Source: a virus. From it: 46,004 nucleotides of DNA. Below are positions 7,619 to 15,314 of this stretch, piece after piece. Below the pieces are notes generated by a model that saw only the letters and a list, made by a program, of their open reading frames with translations, was not told the origin of the DNA and made no database searches. Location of the stretch: IMG/VR virus record IMGVR_UViG_3300010883_000068, positions 1-46,004 of that record. One strand, given 5' to 3'. Both the position numbers and the translations under genes were made by a program. How positions within the stretch are numbered: position 1 is the first letter of the stretch; every line of letters starts with the position of its first letter.

Positions 7619-10057
7619 ATGAAAAAAATATCTTGGCCATACTTCGAGACAGAAGAGGAGCAAAAAGCAAACTTAGGCTCTATGTCGGAGCCTGATGATT
7701 CTGATATGAGCATTGATATGTATTCTAATGTTTATGATACGATGGTTCCAGATAAGTCGGTAATGGAGGAGGGGCAGGAACCCTCCTATGGGTATGGCGA
7801 AGGAATGTTCAGTCCGGTTGCAGATAAGGACTATGATGACGTATATTTAATATCTAATGCGTCAAGATCCTACAAGATGCTAGACAGGCTCAAAGAGGGG
7901 GCGTCTATTTTAGACATAGAGTCATCACACAATGACTCAGAACTTTTATCCAAATCGGGATTTAATGTTGTATCCATATGTCAAGACAAAAAAAGGATTG
8001 CTCAAAGTACGGATTATGAATTAATAAAAGACGATGCTAGATATTATAATTTTTCTAGAAAGTTTGATGCTTTCAGATGCCTAAAGATACTTAAGAGTGA
8101 TATGGATTATGAAATTCTTATTAAAAATATATATAATCACTTGAGGCCGAGATCTTTTGGAGTTATAAGAACCTCTAACTTAGATTTAAAAATTTTAAAA
8201 TTATTGAAAAATAATAATTTTAAAATAAATAAAATATCAAAATTTAAGAATGCGGGTTCGATATTTTCCGACATCTTTGTTGAGAAAAATGATTTAGATA
8301 AATTCGCAAATATAGAAATTTATTCAATAAATGACAAGAACTTATGCCCAGTCACCGGAGGCTCAGTTGAAGATAACTATATATCCGCTATGTTCTTTGG
8401 AAGCGATTTTAACTTCAGCTCTGCAGAGTCGTTGAAAGAGTTTGAAAAAGATCCATTTAAATACATAGAACCTATTGCGAAATTTTCATGTGATGTAGCC
8501 AAGACGTTTTATGAAAAAGTTGCTGGATTGCAGGTATATCCATCTCTAAACTCCGAGGCCGGGCTTGTATTCGAGTATGAAGAACCACAGGATGTTTTGT
8601 ATCATATGGGCACTGTTCCATACTCGATTGATATAATCTTTATAGATAGCTCAATGAGGATTAAAAAAATATCTAGAAGTATAGAGCCCGGAAGTCTTGC
8701 TACTTTTGGATGCCATAATGTAAAATACGTATTGGAAATATCCGGGGGCCTTTCTAACAGGCTTGGCATAAAAGAGGGCAGCCTGATAAACATACAAAAA
8801 GATGAATCAAATATTATAAATTCAATAAGCAAATTCTCCAATCTGTATAATATTGGGAACAAGAACGTTATATTTAATTCAAAAAATAAATCTTTTAAAT
8901 ATGGCGATTATAACATAATTACTTTCGATAAGTTCTCCACACCATTGAAGAAGATTGGTGCCGAGAAAAGAACTTCTGATGTGCATAACTCTGTAAAAAA
9001 TCTTCACAGGAAAAACCCAAGGGTAGATGTTTTTGATATAGACAGAGAGTTATTTTCAGACAATTCATTTGTTAGATTGTACAGGGCGAGGGCTGCTACG
9101 AAAGATGATAAGGCTGTATATAGGGGCTTCGACAATAAAGCGTTTTATATAGAAAAGAATGAAGATGGAGATAACATATACATAGATATTAAACTTTCAA
9201 ATATCATAGACAACGAAGCTTTGAAAAAAATATCATCTAATTACTGCATACTGTCTAGCCCAGAAAAAAGCTTCAAGGGGTTTGCAAATATTGATAAGAA
9301 GATGCTAAGTAATATAATAAGCTTATCTTCGAAGGAAGGCTCCAAATCAGTGTTTGTCACTAGGGCTTCCGGAAATACAGATATACTTAGAGATATTATA
9401 TGTAATAAAATCAAAATGCATAGCTCTGCAAATATTTTAAAAAATTGCGATATAATGCAAATTCCAAATAATTTTAGTAGTGAGGATATTATAAAGTCCG
9501 CCTCAAAGAAGTACTTGACTAAGAACATACATTTAAACAATTATAATATTAAAAACGCAGGATTCCCAATTGCAAAAGAAGTGAGGGGTAAGGCGGCAGA
9601 TGCTGAGAAAATGCTTGAAAGTGCACAGAAAACATGCCAGAAGCTTAGAGAGTCATTTCAAAAAAATCTCAGCGAGTATGAAAAAATACAGGCAAAGCCA
9701 GATGCAGTTAAGGCTTCGAAGGGAGAGTACAGACTTTCTTCGAAAAGACTTATTAAAAAAGTGAGATCCATGCTTTTAAATATAAGAGATTCAATACGAG
9801 TGTTGAATGATATAAAAGATGTGTCTACAACTGGAGAGATAATAGATGCGCTGATAAGTTCATGCTCTCCGGCATCAGAGTCTGCTCAGGAAATCTTTAA
9901 CCTTGTTGATAAAATTGAAAGCCCTGAGTTTTTCGCGGCACTTCAAGAAAATTCTTCAAACTTCGATCAGTCTGCAGAGGATTTGAGCTCATCCATGGGC
10001 CGGGCCAGAGACTATATAAATAACAACATACTAGGTATAGTGTTAATATCTGAATAA
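7619..10057 (+). CDS. Multidomain protein: methyltransferase-like + YHS-like + DUF192-like + helical tail
   Basis: Residues about 85-225 have the order of motifs of a class I SAM methyltransferase (GASILDIESSHNDSE, GFNVVSICQDKK, KFDAFRCLKIL, LRPRSFGVIR), but the glycine-rich SAM loop is replaced by ESSHNDS, so it is probably inactive. Residues 236-286 match a YHS domain: LCPVTGGSV, FGSDFNFSSAES, then LKEFEKDPFKYI; the usual second Cys of CPxCG is Thr. Residues about 296-392 match DUF192 along its length: VAGLQVYPSL, GTVPYSIDIIFID, then KYVLEISGGLSNRLGIKEG. Residues 450-650 are unrecognised and 655-812 are helical and charged. The N-terminal 75 residues are acidic. I know of no family with this domain order. 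It follows the phosphatase-like gene after 51 bases containing TACTAAT. A virion or prohead role is inferred from location. Confidence 0.7.
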   Translation: MKKISWPYFETEEEQKANLGSMSEPDDSDMSIDMYSNVYDTMVPDKSVMEEGQEPSYGYGEGMFSPVADKDYDDVYLISNASRSYKMLDRLKEGASILDIESSHNDSELLSKSGFNVVSICQDKKRIAQSTDYELIKDDARYYNFSRKFDAFRCLKILKSDMDYEILIKNIYNHLRPRSFGVIRTSNLDLKILKLLKNNNFKINKISKFKNAGSIFSDIFVEKNDLDKFANIEIYSINDKNLCPVTGGSVEDNYISAMFFGSDFNFSSAESLKEFEKDPFKYIEPIAKFSCDVAKTFYEKVAGLQVYPSLNSEAGLVFEYEEPQDVLYHMGTVPYSIDIIFIDSSMRIKKISRSIEPGSLATFGCHNVKYVLEISGGLSNRLGIKEGSLINIQKDESNIINSISKFSNLYNIGNKNVIFNSKNKSFKYGDYNIITFDKFSTPLKKIGAEKRTSDVHNSVKNLHRKNPRVDVFDIDRELFSDNSFVRLYRARAATKDDKAVYRGFDNKAFYIEKNEDGDNIYIDIKLSNIIDNEALKKISSNYCILSSPEKSFKGFANIDKKMLSNIISLSSKEGSKSVFVTRASGNTDILRDIICNKIKMHSSANILKNCDIMQIPNNFSSEDIIKSASKKYLTKNIHLNNYNIKNAGFPIAKEVRGKAADAEKMLESAQKTCQKLRESFQKNLSEYEKIQAKPDAVKASKGEYRLSSKRLIKKVRSMLLNIRDSIRVLNDIKDVSTTGEIIDALISSCSPASESAQEIFNLVDKIESPEFFAALQENSSNFDQSAEDLSSSMGRARDYINNNILGIVLISE

Positions 10058-10126
10058 TTTTTTTACACAAAAATTTAATATGATTAATAATAATATATTA
10101 GCTGTAATTACGTGGAATTAAAATTT

Positions 10127-13100
10127 ATGTTAAAAAAAATATCATTTTCTCCGAATACTAGCTTAGAGACCGTAGAGCTTAGCGAGATAAAGGCTAGCCC
10201 ACACCTCTTAGATAGAATGGATAAACTAGCTAGCAACATAAGAGAAATTGCACCACAGTCTGATGACTTTCTATATTTTAGTATTATATTTTTAAAATCA
10301 GCAGAGGCGTGCCTTATTAATGAAAGCGGAGACCTTAAGAAGGTATCTGGTGGCGAAACGGCATGGGGATACTTTGATGATGACTGGAAGTGGCATGGAA
10401 ACGTTCAGCCGCACAGAAATAACAATAGAGACATATTCCCGGAGTCCGAACTAAGAAAGGCTGCGAAAGACTGGATTGGAATGCCATTATGCAGAGACCA
10501 CGAATCTAGTTCTGTAGATGGAATAAGGGGAATAATATTAGACACTCATTACGATGAAAAGCTAAAGCAGGTCGTTGGGCTCTGCGCCCTCGATAGAATA
10601 AATTATCCAGATTTAGCAAGAAAGGTTCAGACAGGCCTGGTTAGGTATGGCTCAATGGGCACTGCAGTCGAAACATCCGTGTGCTCTGAGTGTGGAAATA
10701 AGGCGCAAACGCAGGAACAGTACTGTGAACATATAAACAATAAGAACGCCTGGGGCGAAATAAACGTTGGGCTAAAGCCAATAGAGTACAGCCTTGTTGT
10801 TCAGCCTGCAGAGCCGGGAGCTGTGCTATTACGGTGTATAGCCTCTCTAAAAGAGTATAAGAGTGAGTTCACCCAGCATGGCGTCAAAGACTTAAATTAT
10901 ATGTTAAGCTCTTTGAGCGAGCAGCAGGCAGAACATCTTGATAGGATAATGAAGACGGCATGCGGAAAAGACGGATGCTCTATAGTTGAGCGTAAGAAGA
11001 TAGTTAGAGGGTTTCTGCTGAATAATGATTTAGTTAAAGATGCAGAAAGAAAAGTTATTTCGCTTGAAGAAGCGGAAAGAGCTGCTAATATAGTTAGCAG
11101 AATTTCTGGAGGGAAGTCATTAGAAGAAATAAGTAATGATACAGACTCTCCAGAGTACTCCTTCCTTAGTAGACTCGAAGTGTCTATTTTGGGAGGTGGT
11201 GGTCGCACCGAGGTTACTGGAGACCAGAGGGCTCTTACCGGAGAGTCTATATTACCCGACGAAGGCTCTCAGATGGATGGTATGAGTCCAAGAGATCTGA
11301 CTGGATCTTCGGGTCCTATGGTTGCATCGACTGATGGTGAGTCAAGAGTTGATACTTTCGATACAGGAGGTGTTATCGAAAGAAACGTGTATTCAAAACA
11401 AAACAAGAATGAACTTGAGAAAAAAGCAATTAATTCCATATTGGAGGATATTATGAATGAGGCAAGATTGAGAAAGAGGGCGGAGCTCCGCCGTCGAATC
11501 GCATACCATCAGGGTGGGTCCGAGGGCGTAGAACCAAGCACTTACAAGGATGAGAAGGCACTAGAGGGTAGGCTGAGGGGCGAAGATCGCCAGATGAAGC
11601 AAGATAAGGGAATGGGCGGTGACTCAGGCATGATGCCCGGTGACGAACAAGTTAAGCAGAAGCTTAGCAGGGCTCAGATAGAAGAGCGCAGGCTTAAAAG
11701 AATGGCGTACCATCAGGGTGGCTCTGATGGTGTTGAGCCGAGCACTTATACTGACGAGAAGGCCCTAGAGGGAAGACTCAGGGGCGAAGATCGTCATATG
11801 AGGCAAGATAAAAGTATGGGTGGAGACTCCGGCATGTTTCCTGGTGATGAGCAGGCCAAGGCGAAGCTCAGCAGGGCGAAATATGAAGGGCCGTCTCTAC
11901 GGACAAAATTTTCTGCAAAGACAAGAAGTGGAAGGCTAGATAGAGCTGGTTCGGTATTTGAGGTTTTTGCAGGTAGTAATAAAGTCATTACGGCAACTGC
12001 TAAAGAAATCTTTGGAACCGAATTATCTGAAAATTGGAACTGGCTATCTAGCAAGGAGTATGGACAAGAAGTTTGTAAGCAGATTAGAGCACACGGTTTA
12101 GACTATGTGTCGGGACTCCTTAAGGTTGCGCAAGAAGAACTTCCGCCGCCTCCAGCCGGAGGAGATATGCCTCCACTTCCAGGTGAGGGGGGAGGAGACA
12201 TGGATCTTCCGCCCATGGATATGGCAGAACCCGCAGAAGAGCTTCCTCTTGCTATGGAAGATGATGCAGAAGGTGAGTCAGAAGACCCGAAGGACGCGAT
12301 CGAGAGCGCCTTGGTTGATATAGAAGAGCGGGTTGATGAAGTTAGAGACTTAGCATCCCAGCTTGGTGGGGGTCAGGACGTTGACATAGATATCGCAGTA
12401 TCCCCAGAGGGTGCAGACATCGGAGATGATGGTCTTGGCGAGCTGCCAGTTCCTTCTTTGGCGTCTGAATTAGTCCAGAACCTAAAGACGGCAATGTCTG
12501 AGTTAAATGAATCTGCAGATGAGCTAGCCTTAATTGCGGAAACATTCGAAGGAGAGAAGCAGCTTACTGCCTCACAGCGTACAGATCTTAGAAAAATTGC
12601 ATTTGATGCACTTAATGATTCCTATGATCTAAATGCCGAAACAAAGGCTCTAGTTAGGGTTACGGCAGGATTGGTAAAGAGTGCTAACTGGGGTGCTGAA
12701 AATACAAGCAGCATGGACGATGGTCCTGCTAATTCTGTTAATTATGCGGAAGACAAAGAAGACAAAATGGATGACAACTATGTAATGGAGCACGATCTAG
12801 ATGAGGGTGACCTGAATAATCCCAGCATGGAAGCAGAGGCTGATGATGCCGAAGACGGGGCGAGTAATGACCTAATGGTAGAAGCCATGGTCTTAAGAAA
12901 AGAGAGAAGGGAAGCTATTCTTAAGCATGCTGAGAAGTCTGAGTTGAAAGATAGAAAGAGCAAAAGAGAGTCTCTTTTTAAGAATGCACAAATGCAGGAG
13001 CAGGGTGTTGAGGAGTTGGTCTCTGAGGTCGCCAATGATATGCAGAGTCCAGACGAATTGCTTGGGGCAGCTGCTGACGGAGATGACGATAACGATATCA

Positions 13101-13489
13101 GTGATGCTGACGATGACACTAGCGCAACAGTTGCCCTTGCAGGCTCCTTAAAAGGAAAACTGCAAGATGCTCTTAGCGATAAGCATGCGGAGGAAGAACG
13201 AGAGACTTATAAGCTCAGGTTAAGAAGAGCTTATGACGTTGCAATGAATATGCAAAGAAAGGGTCTCCTCTCAGAAACAAAGCCATCCTTGGATAGGCAG
13301 GTTGATGAGATAATGCAGTTTGACTCAAATGCTTTTGAGGCATTCAAGAGAACGATTGCTAACACAAGGCCTCTCTCCTCGGTTAAGACAGCTTCTGATC
13401 TTGGAGGTGTTAATATAGGGGTTGAATCTCCAGAGTCTTCGACAACGGTGAGAAATACGGTAGATGTGCTAACATCAATGTGGAAGTAG
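10127..13489 (+). CDS. Putative prohead protease/scaffold fusion protein with internal repeats
   Basis: I chose ATG 10127 (1,120 residues); an in-frame GTG at 10112 would add five. The N-terminal 240 residues resemble phage head-maturation proteases: a PLCRDHES segment with H125, then GLVRYGSMGT with S176 as possible catalytic residues, followed by a zinc-like cluster C186, C189, C200, H202 (CSECGNKAQ…YCEHI). Residues 457-524 and 525-584 are a tandem duplication beginning R-(I/M)-AYHQGGS. Next come a Pro/Gly/Met-rich acidic stretch (about 670-705) and a long acidic, Glu/Asp-rich helical region typical of scaffold/core proteins. No separate protease or scaffold gene is evident, so one polypeptide may do both jobs and digest itself during maturation. 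The catalytic assignment is inference; the fold is not proven. Confidence 0.6.
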   Translation: MLKKISFSPNTSLETVELSEIKASPHLLDRMDKLASNIREIAPQSDDFLYFSIIFLKSAEACLINESGDLKKVSGGETAWGYFDDDWKWHGNVQPHRNNNRDIFPESELRKAAKDWIGMPLCRDHESSSVDGIRGIILDTHYDEKLKQVVGLCALDRINYPDLARKVQTGLVRYGSMGTAVETSVCSECGNKAQTQEQYCEHINNKNAWGEINVGLKPIEYSLVVQPAEPGAVLLRCIASLKEYKSEFTQHGVKDLNYMLSSLSEQQAEHLDRIMKTACGKDGCSIVERKKIVRGFLLNNDLVKDAERKVISLEEAERAANIVSRISGGKSLEEISNDTDSPEYSFLSRLEVSILGGGGRTEVTGDQRALTGESILPDEGSQMDGMSPRDLTGSSGPMVASTDGESRVDTFDTGGVIERNVYSKQNKNELEKKAINSILEDIMNEARLRKRAELRRRIAYHQGGSEGVEPSTYKDEKALEGRLRGEDRQMKQDKGMGGDSGMMPGDEQVKQKLSRAQIEERRLKRMAYHQGGSDGVEPSTYTDEKALEGRLRGEDRHMRQDKSMGGDSGMFPGDEQAKAKLSRAKYEGPSLRTKFSAKTRSGRLDRAGSVFEVFAGSNKVITATAKEIFGTELSENWNWLSSKEYGQEVCKQIRAHGLDYVSGLLKVAQEELPPPPAGGDMPPLPGEGGGDMDLPPMDMAEPAEELPLAMEDDAEGESEDPKDAIESALVDIEERVDEVRDLASQLGGGQDVDIDIAVSPEGADIGDDGLGELPVPSLASELVQNLKTAMSELNESADELALIAETFEGEKQLTASQRTDLRKIAFDALNDSYDLNAETKALVRVTAGLVKSANWGAENTSSMDDGPANSVNYAEDKEDKMDDNYVMEHDLDEGDLNNPSMEAEADDAEDGASNDLMVEAMVLRKERREAILKHAEKSELKDRKSKRESLFKNAQMQEQGVEELVSEVANDMQSPDELLGAAADGDDDNDISDADDDTSATVALAGSLKGKLQDALSDKHAEEERETYKLRLRRAYDVAMNMQRKGLLSETKPSLDRQVDEIMQFDSNAFEAFKRTIANTRPLSSVKTASDLGGVNIGVESPESSTTVRNTVDVLTSMWK
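11495..11878 (+). repeat. Tandem 204-base in-frame repeat inside the protease/scaffold gene
   Basis: Copy 1 is 11495-11698 (68 codons) and copy 2 is 11699-11878 (60 codons before divergence). Both encode AYHQGGS(E/D)GVEPSTY, ALEGRLRGEDR, MGGDSGM and PGDEQ at the same spacing. The proteins are nearly identical while many third codon positions differ, which points to an old duplication kept by selection. Confidence 0.9.
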
Positions 13490-13497
13490 GTGATATT

Positions 13498-14046
13498 ATG
13501 ATTGGAAATAAATATACAGGAGATAATATTGCTGCTGAATTTATGAAGATTATAAGCTCAAAGTCTTCTCCAGGGAAAACCCTGGAGAAGGCTGCTTCTG
13601 TCGAAAACGATCTAGTTGAAGCGGCAGAGGGGATGCTTATGGAATCTAAAGATGAAAGTCCAGCGAATAACCCGATTGAAAATGCTTTGGAGGCTGTTGA
13701 AAATATGCTCGGAGACGAAGGAGCCCCCTCCGCTGATGCAGATAGCTTGAGTAGTGTCGATCAGGACGGGCTAGATGCCCATGCTGCATTTAACGCTTCT
13801 GAAGCTTACCTTATAAAGGGACTCGGCAAGATAGCTGGAGGGCTGAGGAGAAAGGACGAATCATTTGCGGCGGATATGGTAGAGGCAACGGCAAGAAGTA
13901 TTTATGGAGACATAATGAAAGAGGCTGCTCATCGTAACAATATAATGAGCGGCCTTTCCAAGGTTGCTCGCGAGTTGTCAAGCTCCGGAGATAATTTTGC
14001 TTCAGACTTAGTTAAAGCCTCCATGAGGAGAATTAAAAGGGGATAA
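13498..14046 (+). CDS. Small head-region protein with internal repeat (182 aa)
   Basis: ATG 13498, preceded by GGTG five bases upstream, is preferred over a GTG at 13480 that lies inside the end of the preceding gene. The protein is acidic and Ala/Glu/Ser-rich in its middle. Its last 80 residues contain two copies of a helical motif: GLGKIAGGLRRKDESFAADM followed by VEATARSI, and GLSKVARELSSSGDNFASDL followed by VKASMRRI. Composition resembles the scaffold-like part of the preceding protein and it is followed by a terminator, so a prohead-core or head-accessory role is plausible. I do not recognise the family. Confidence 0.7.
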   Translation: MIGNKYTGDNIAAEFMKIISSKSSPGKTLEKAASVENDLVEAAEGMLMESKDESPANNPIENALEAVENMLGDEGAPSADADSLSSVDQDGLDAHAAFNASEAYLIKGLGKIAGGLRRKDESFAADMVEATARSIYGDIMKEAAHRNNIMSGLSKVARELSSSGDNFASDLVKASMRRIKRG

Positions 14047-14068
14047 TTTAAATATATTTGGTAGAATA

Positions 14069-14097
14069 AAAAAGAGGGAGAAATTCTCCCTCTTTTT
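14069..14097 (+). terminator. Intrinsic terminator (possibly bidirectional)
   Basis: GAGGGAGA (14074-14081) pairs perfectly with TCTCCCTC (14085-14092) around a 3-base loop. It is flanked by A5 on the left and T5 on the right, which extend the stem to 13 pairs. It lies 22 bases after the stop of the 182-residue protein gene. Confidence 0.88.
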
Positions 14098-14154
14098 GCA
14101 TTTAATATATTAATTTTATTAATGATATTGAAGTAAGTATATTCGGAGACTGAT

Positions 14155-14847
14155 TTGTTAAAAGTTATACATTCTGGAAACGCACTGCCACTGAGTTTAA
14201 CTGTAGATCCTACAGCTGAGTTTGAGCCTGGCATTTTTGCGCAATTGAAATTAGTAGGTAACGATATAGCGGCAGGCGTTAGTGACGGAACGGCCCCATT
14301 GGGAATAATAGATGATGTCAGAACTACTGCATTTACCAGTTCAAAAATTGATGAAATAGTTTTAATAGAAGGCGTCTCTTCTGAAATAGATTCAAATGGG
14401 GATAGGGTCAGCTCCGCTGATTTTACCGGAGTCCTAGATAGTCCGCATGTTGTTGAGGCTAGCTTTACCTCCACCATATCTGTTGTTCTGAACGCTATAA
14501 ATGGAATAATAACAGTTCCAAAGGGGACAGAGCTAAACCATGATTCTGATGGCGACGGGACTATGGACGGCTTTAGAATGATAACCAATTATATTTATAG
14601 GATTGCAAACAAGCCGGGAGATGATTCTACTTTGGGGTCGGGAAGAATAACGGTCCATTATCAAAGAGGAATTTATGCTACAGATCAATTTGATACAACT
14701 CAGACATATCCTCTAAATTCCACCCTCTATGTTAATCTAAGCGGCAAGCTGACTACAAAGCAACCTACTGCTAATCATCCGGGAGTTGCCTTCGTAACAG
14801 GGCCTCCGTCTGCCGCAATGGGTACCCTTGAGTTTCTTTTATTGTAA
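14155..14847 (+). CDS. Decoration-like structural protein, minor paralogue (230 aa)
   Basis: The frame is closed by a stop at 14134 and has no earlier ATG. TTG 14155 lies seven bases after CGGAG, so a TTG start is likely. The protein is beta-rich. Its C-terminal part carries RITVHYQRGIY, then LNSTLYVNLSGKLT, and ends FVTGPPSAAMGTLEFLLL. These align with VTVWTQQGLYG, PNELLYGVGGDELT and the …LLGPSAPGTI end of the 263-residue protein at 18663, so the two are paralogues. A DSDGDGTMDG loop at about residue 133 looks like a calcium-binding DxDxDG turn. All six arginines use AGA/AGG, unlike its paralogue. A head decoration or stabilising role is inferred from the paralogy and location. Confidence 0.65.
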   Translation: MLKVIHSGNALPLSLTVDPTAEFEPGIFAQLKLVGNDIAAGVSDGTAPLGIIDDVRTTAFTSSKIDEIVLIEGVSSEIDSNGDRVSSADFTGVLDSPHVVEASFTSTISVVLNAINGIITVPKGTELNHDSDGDGTMDGFRMITNYIYRIANKPGDDSTLGSGRITVHYQRGIYATDQFDTTQTYPLNSTLYVNLSGKLTTKQPTANHPGVAFVTGPPSAAMGTLEFLLL

Positions 14848-14859
14848 TATGGCAATAAC

Positions 14860-14866
14860 TACTAAT
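14860..14866 (+). promoter_or_regulatory. TACTAAT motif 53 bases upstream of a start codon
   Basis: TACTAAT lies 13 bases after a stop codon and 53 bases before ATG 14913, in an AT-rich gap. It shares sequence and spacing with the sites at 7569, 29838 and 41419. A promoter role is inferred only. Confidence 0.3.
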
Positions 14867-14912
14867 TAAATAAGTTTGTTGAGTTCTAAAATATCTTTAG
14901 GAGTGGATTAAA

Positions 14913-15302
14913 ATGTCAAATCGTTGGGTAAAAGAAGACAGGGTCGCTTGGACCAGAAGCGAGGTTATGCAAGAGCTTGAAAAGAAGGTTCTGGATAATA
15001 TGCGTCGTGTCGAAGCTATGGCTCAAAAAATAGCACAAGATAACACTCAGGCAAAAGTAGACGCTGTAATGAGCTCAAGCGCACCTCTACATGAAAGAAC
15101 AGAGGCAATAAAGAATTTAGCTGATGATGAGCCTAAAGATTCTGATGTCGTAGATGATAATGAAGTCGATGACGAAGTTACAAAGGAAGCCATGGTTGCG
15201 GAGCTGAGGCTGATGGCCCAGGCCGCTATATCTAAGGGAAATATAAAGGTAGCTTATAAAATTGAAAGAACAATTGAAGAAATTTTAGAAGAAGAAGTCT
15301 AG
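14913..15302 (+). CDS. Small acidic coiled-coil protein (129 aa)
   Basis: The protein is almost wholly charged and helical. A probable coiled coil spans residues 10-50, an acidic Asp-rich segment about 70-90, and a C-terminal helix ends in EEILEEEV. A clear TTTAGGAG lies upstream of the ATG. It is followed after 12 bases by the 1,089-residue gene. Size and composition fit a small scaffold or assembly factor, but no family is recognised. Confidence 0.7.
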   Translation: MSNRWVKEDRVAWTRSEVMQELEKKVLDNMRRVEAMAQKIAQDNTQAKVDAVMSSSAPLHERTEAIKNLADDEPKDSDVVDDNEVDDEVTKEAMVAELRLMAQAAISKGNIKVAYKIERTIEEILEEEV

Positions 15303-15314
15303 AGGTTTGTTTTA

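Noticed and set aside
7850-8300. Functional SAM methyltransferase call
   Set aside because: The fold pattern is visible, but the glycine-rich SAM loop is replaced by ESSHNDS, so activity is not supported; described only as methyltransferase-like.
14535-14580. EF-hand protein call for the 230-residue protein
   Set aside because: A single DSDGDGTMDG loop in a beta-rich protein supports a possible calcium turn, not an EF-hand pair.
13929-14588. Minus-strand open frame of 219 codons
   Set aside because: It spans a terminator and mirrors two well-supported + strand genes; composition is that of a reverse shadow and there is no ribosome binding site.
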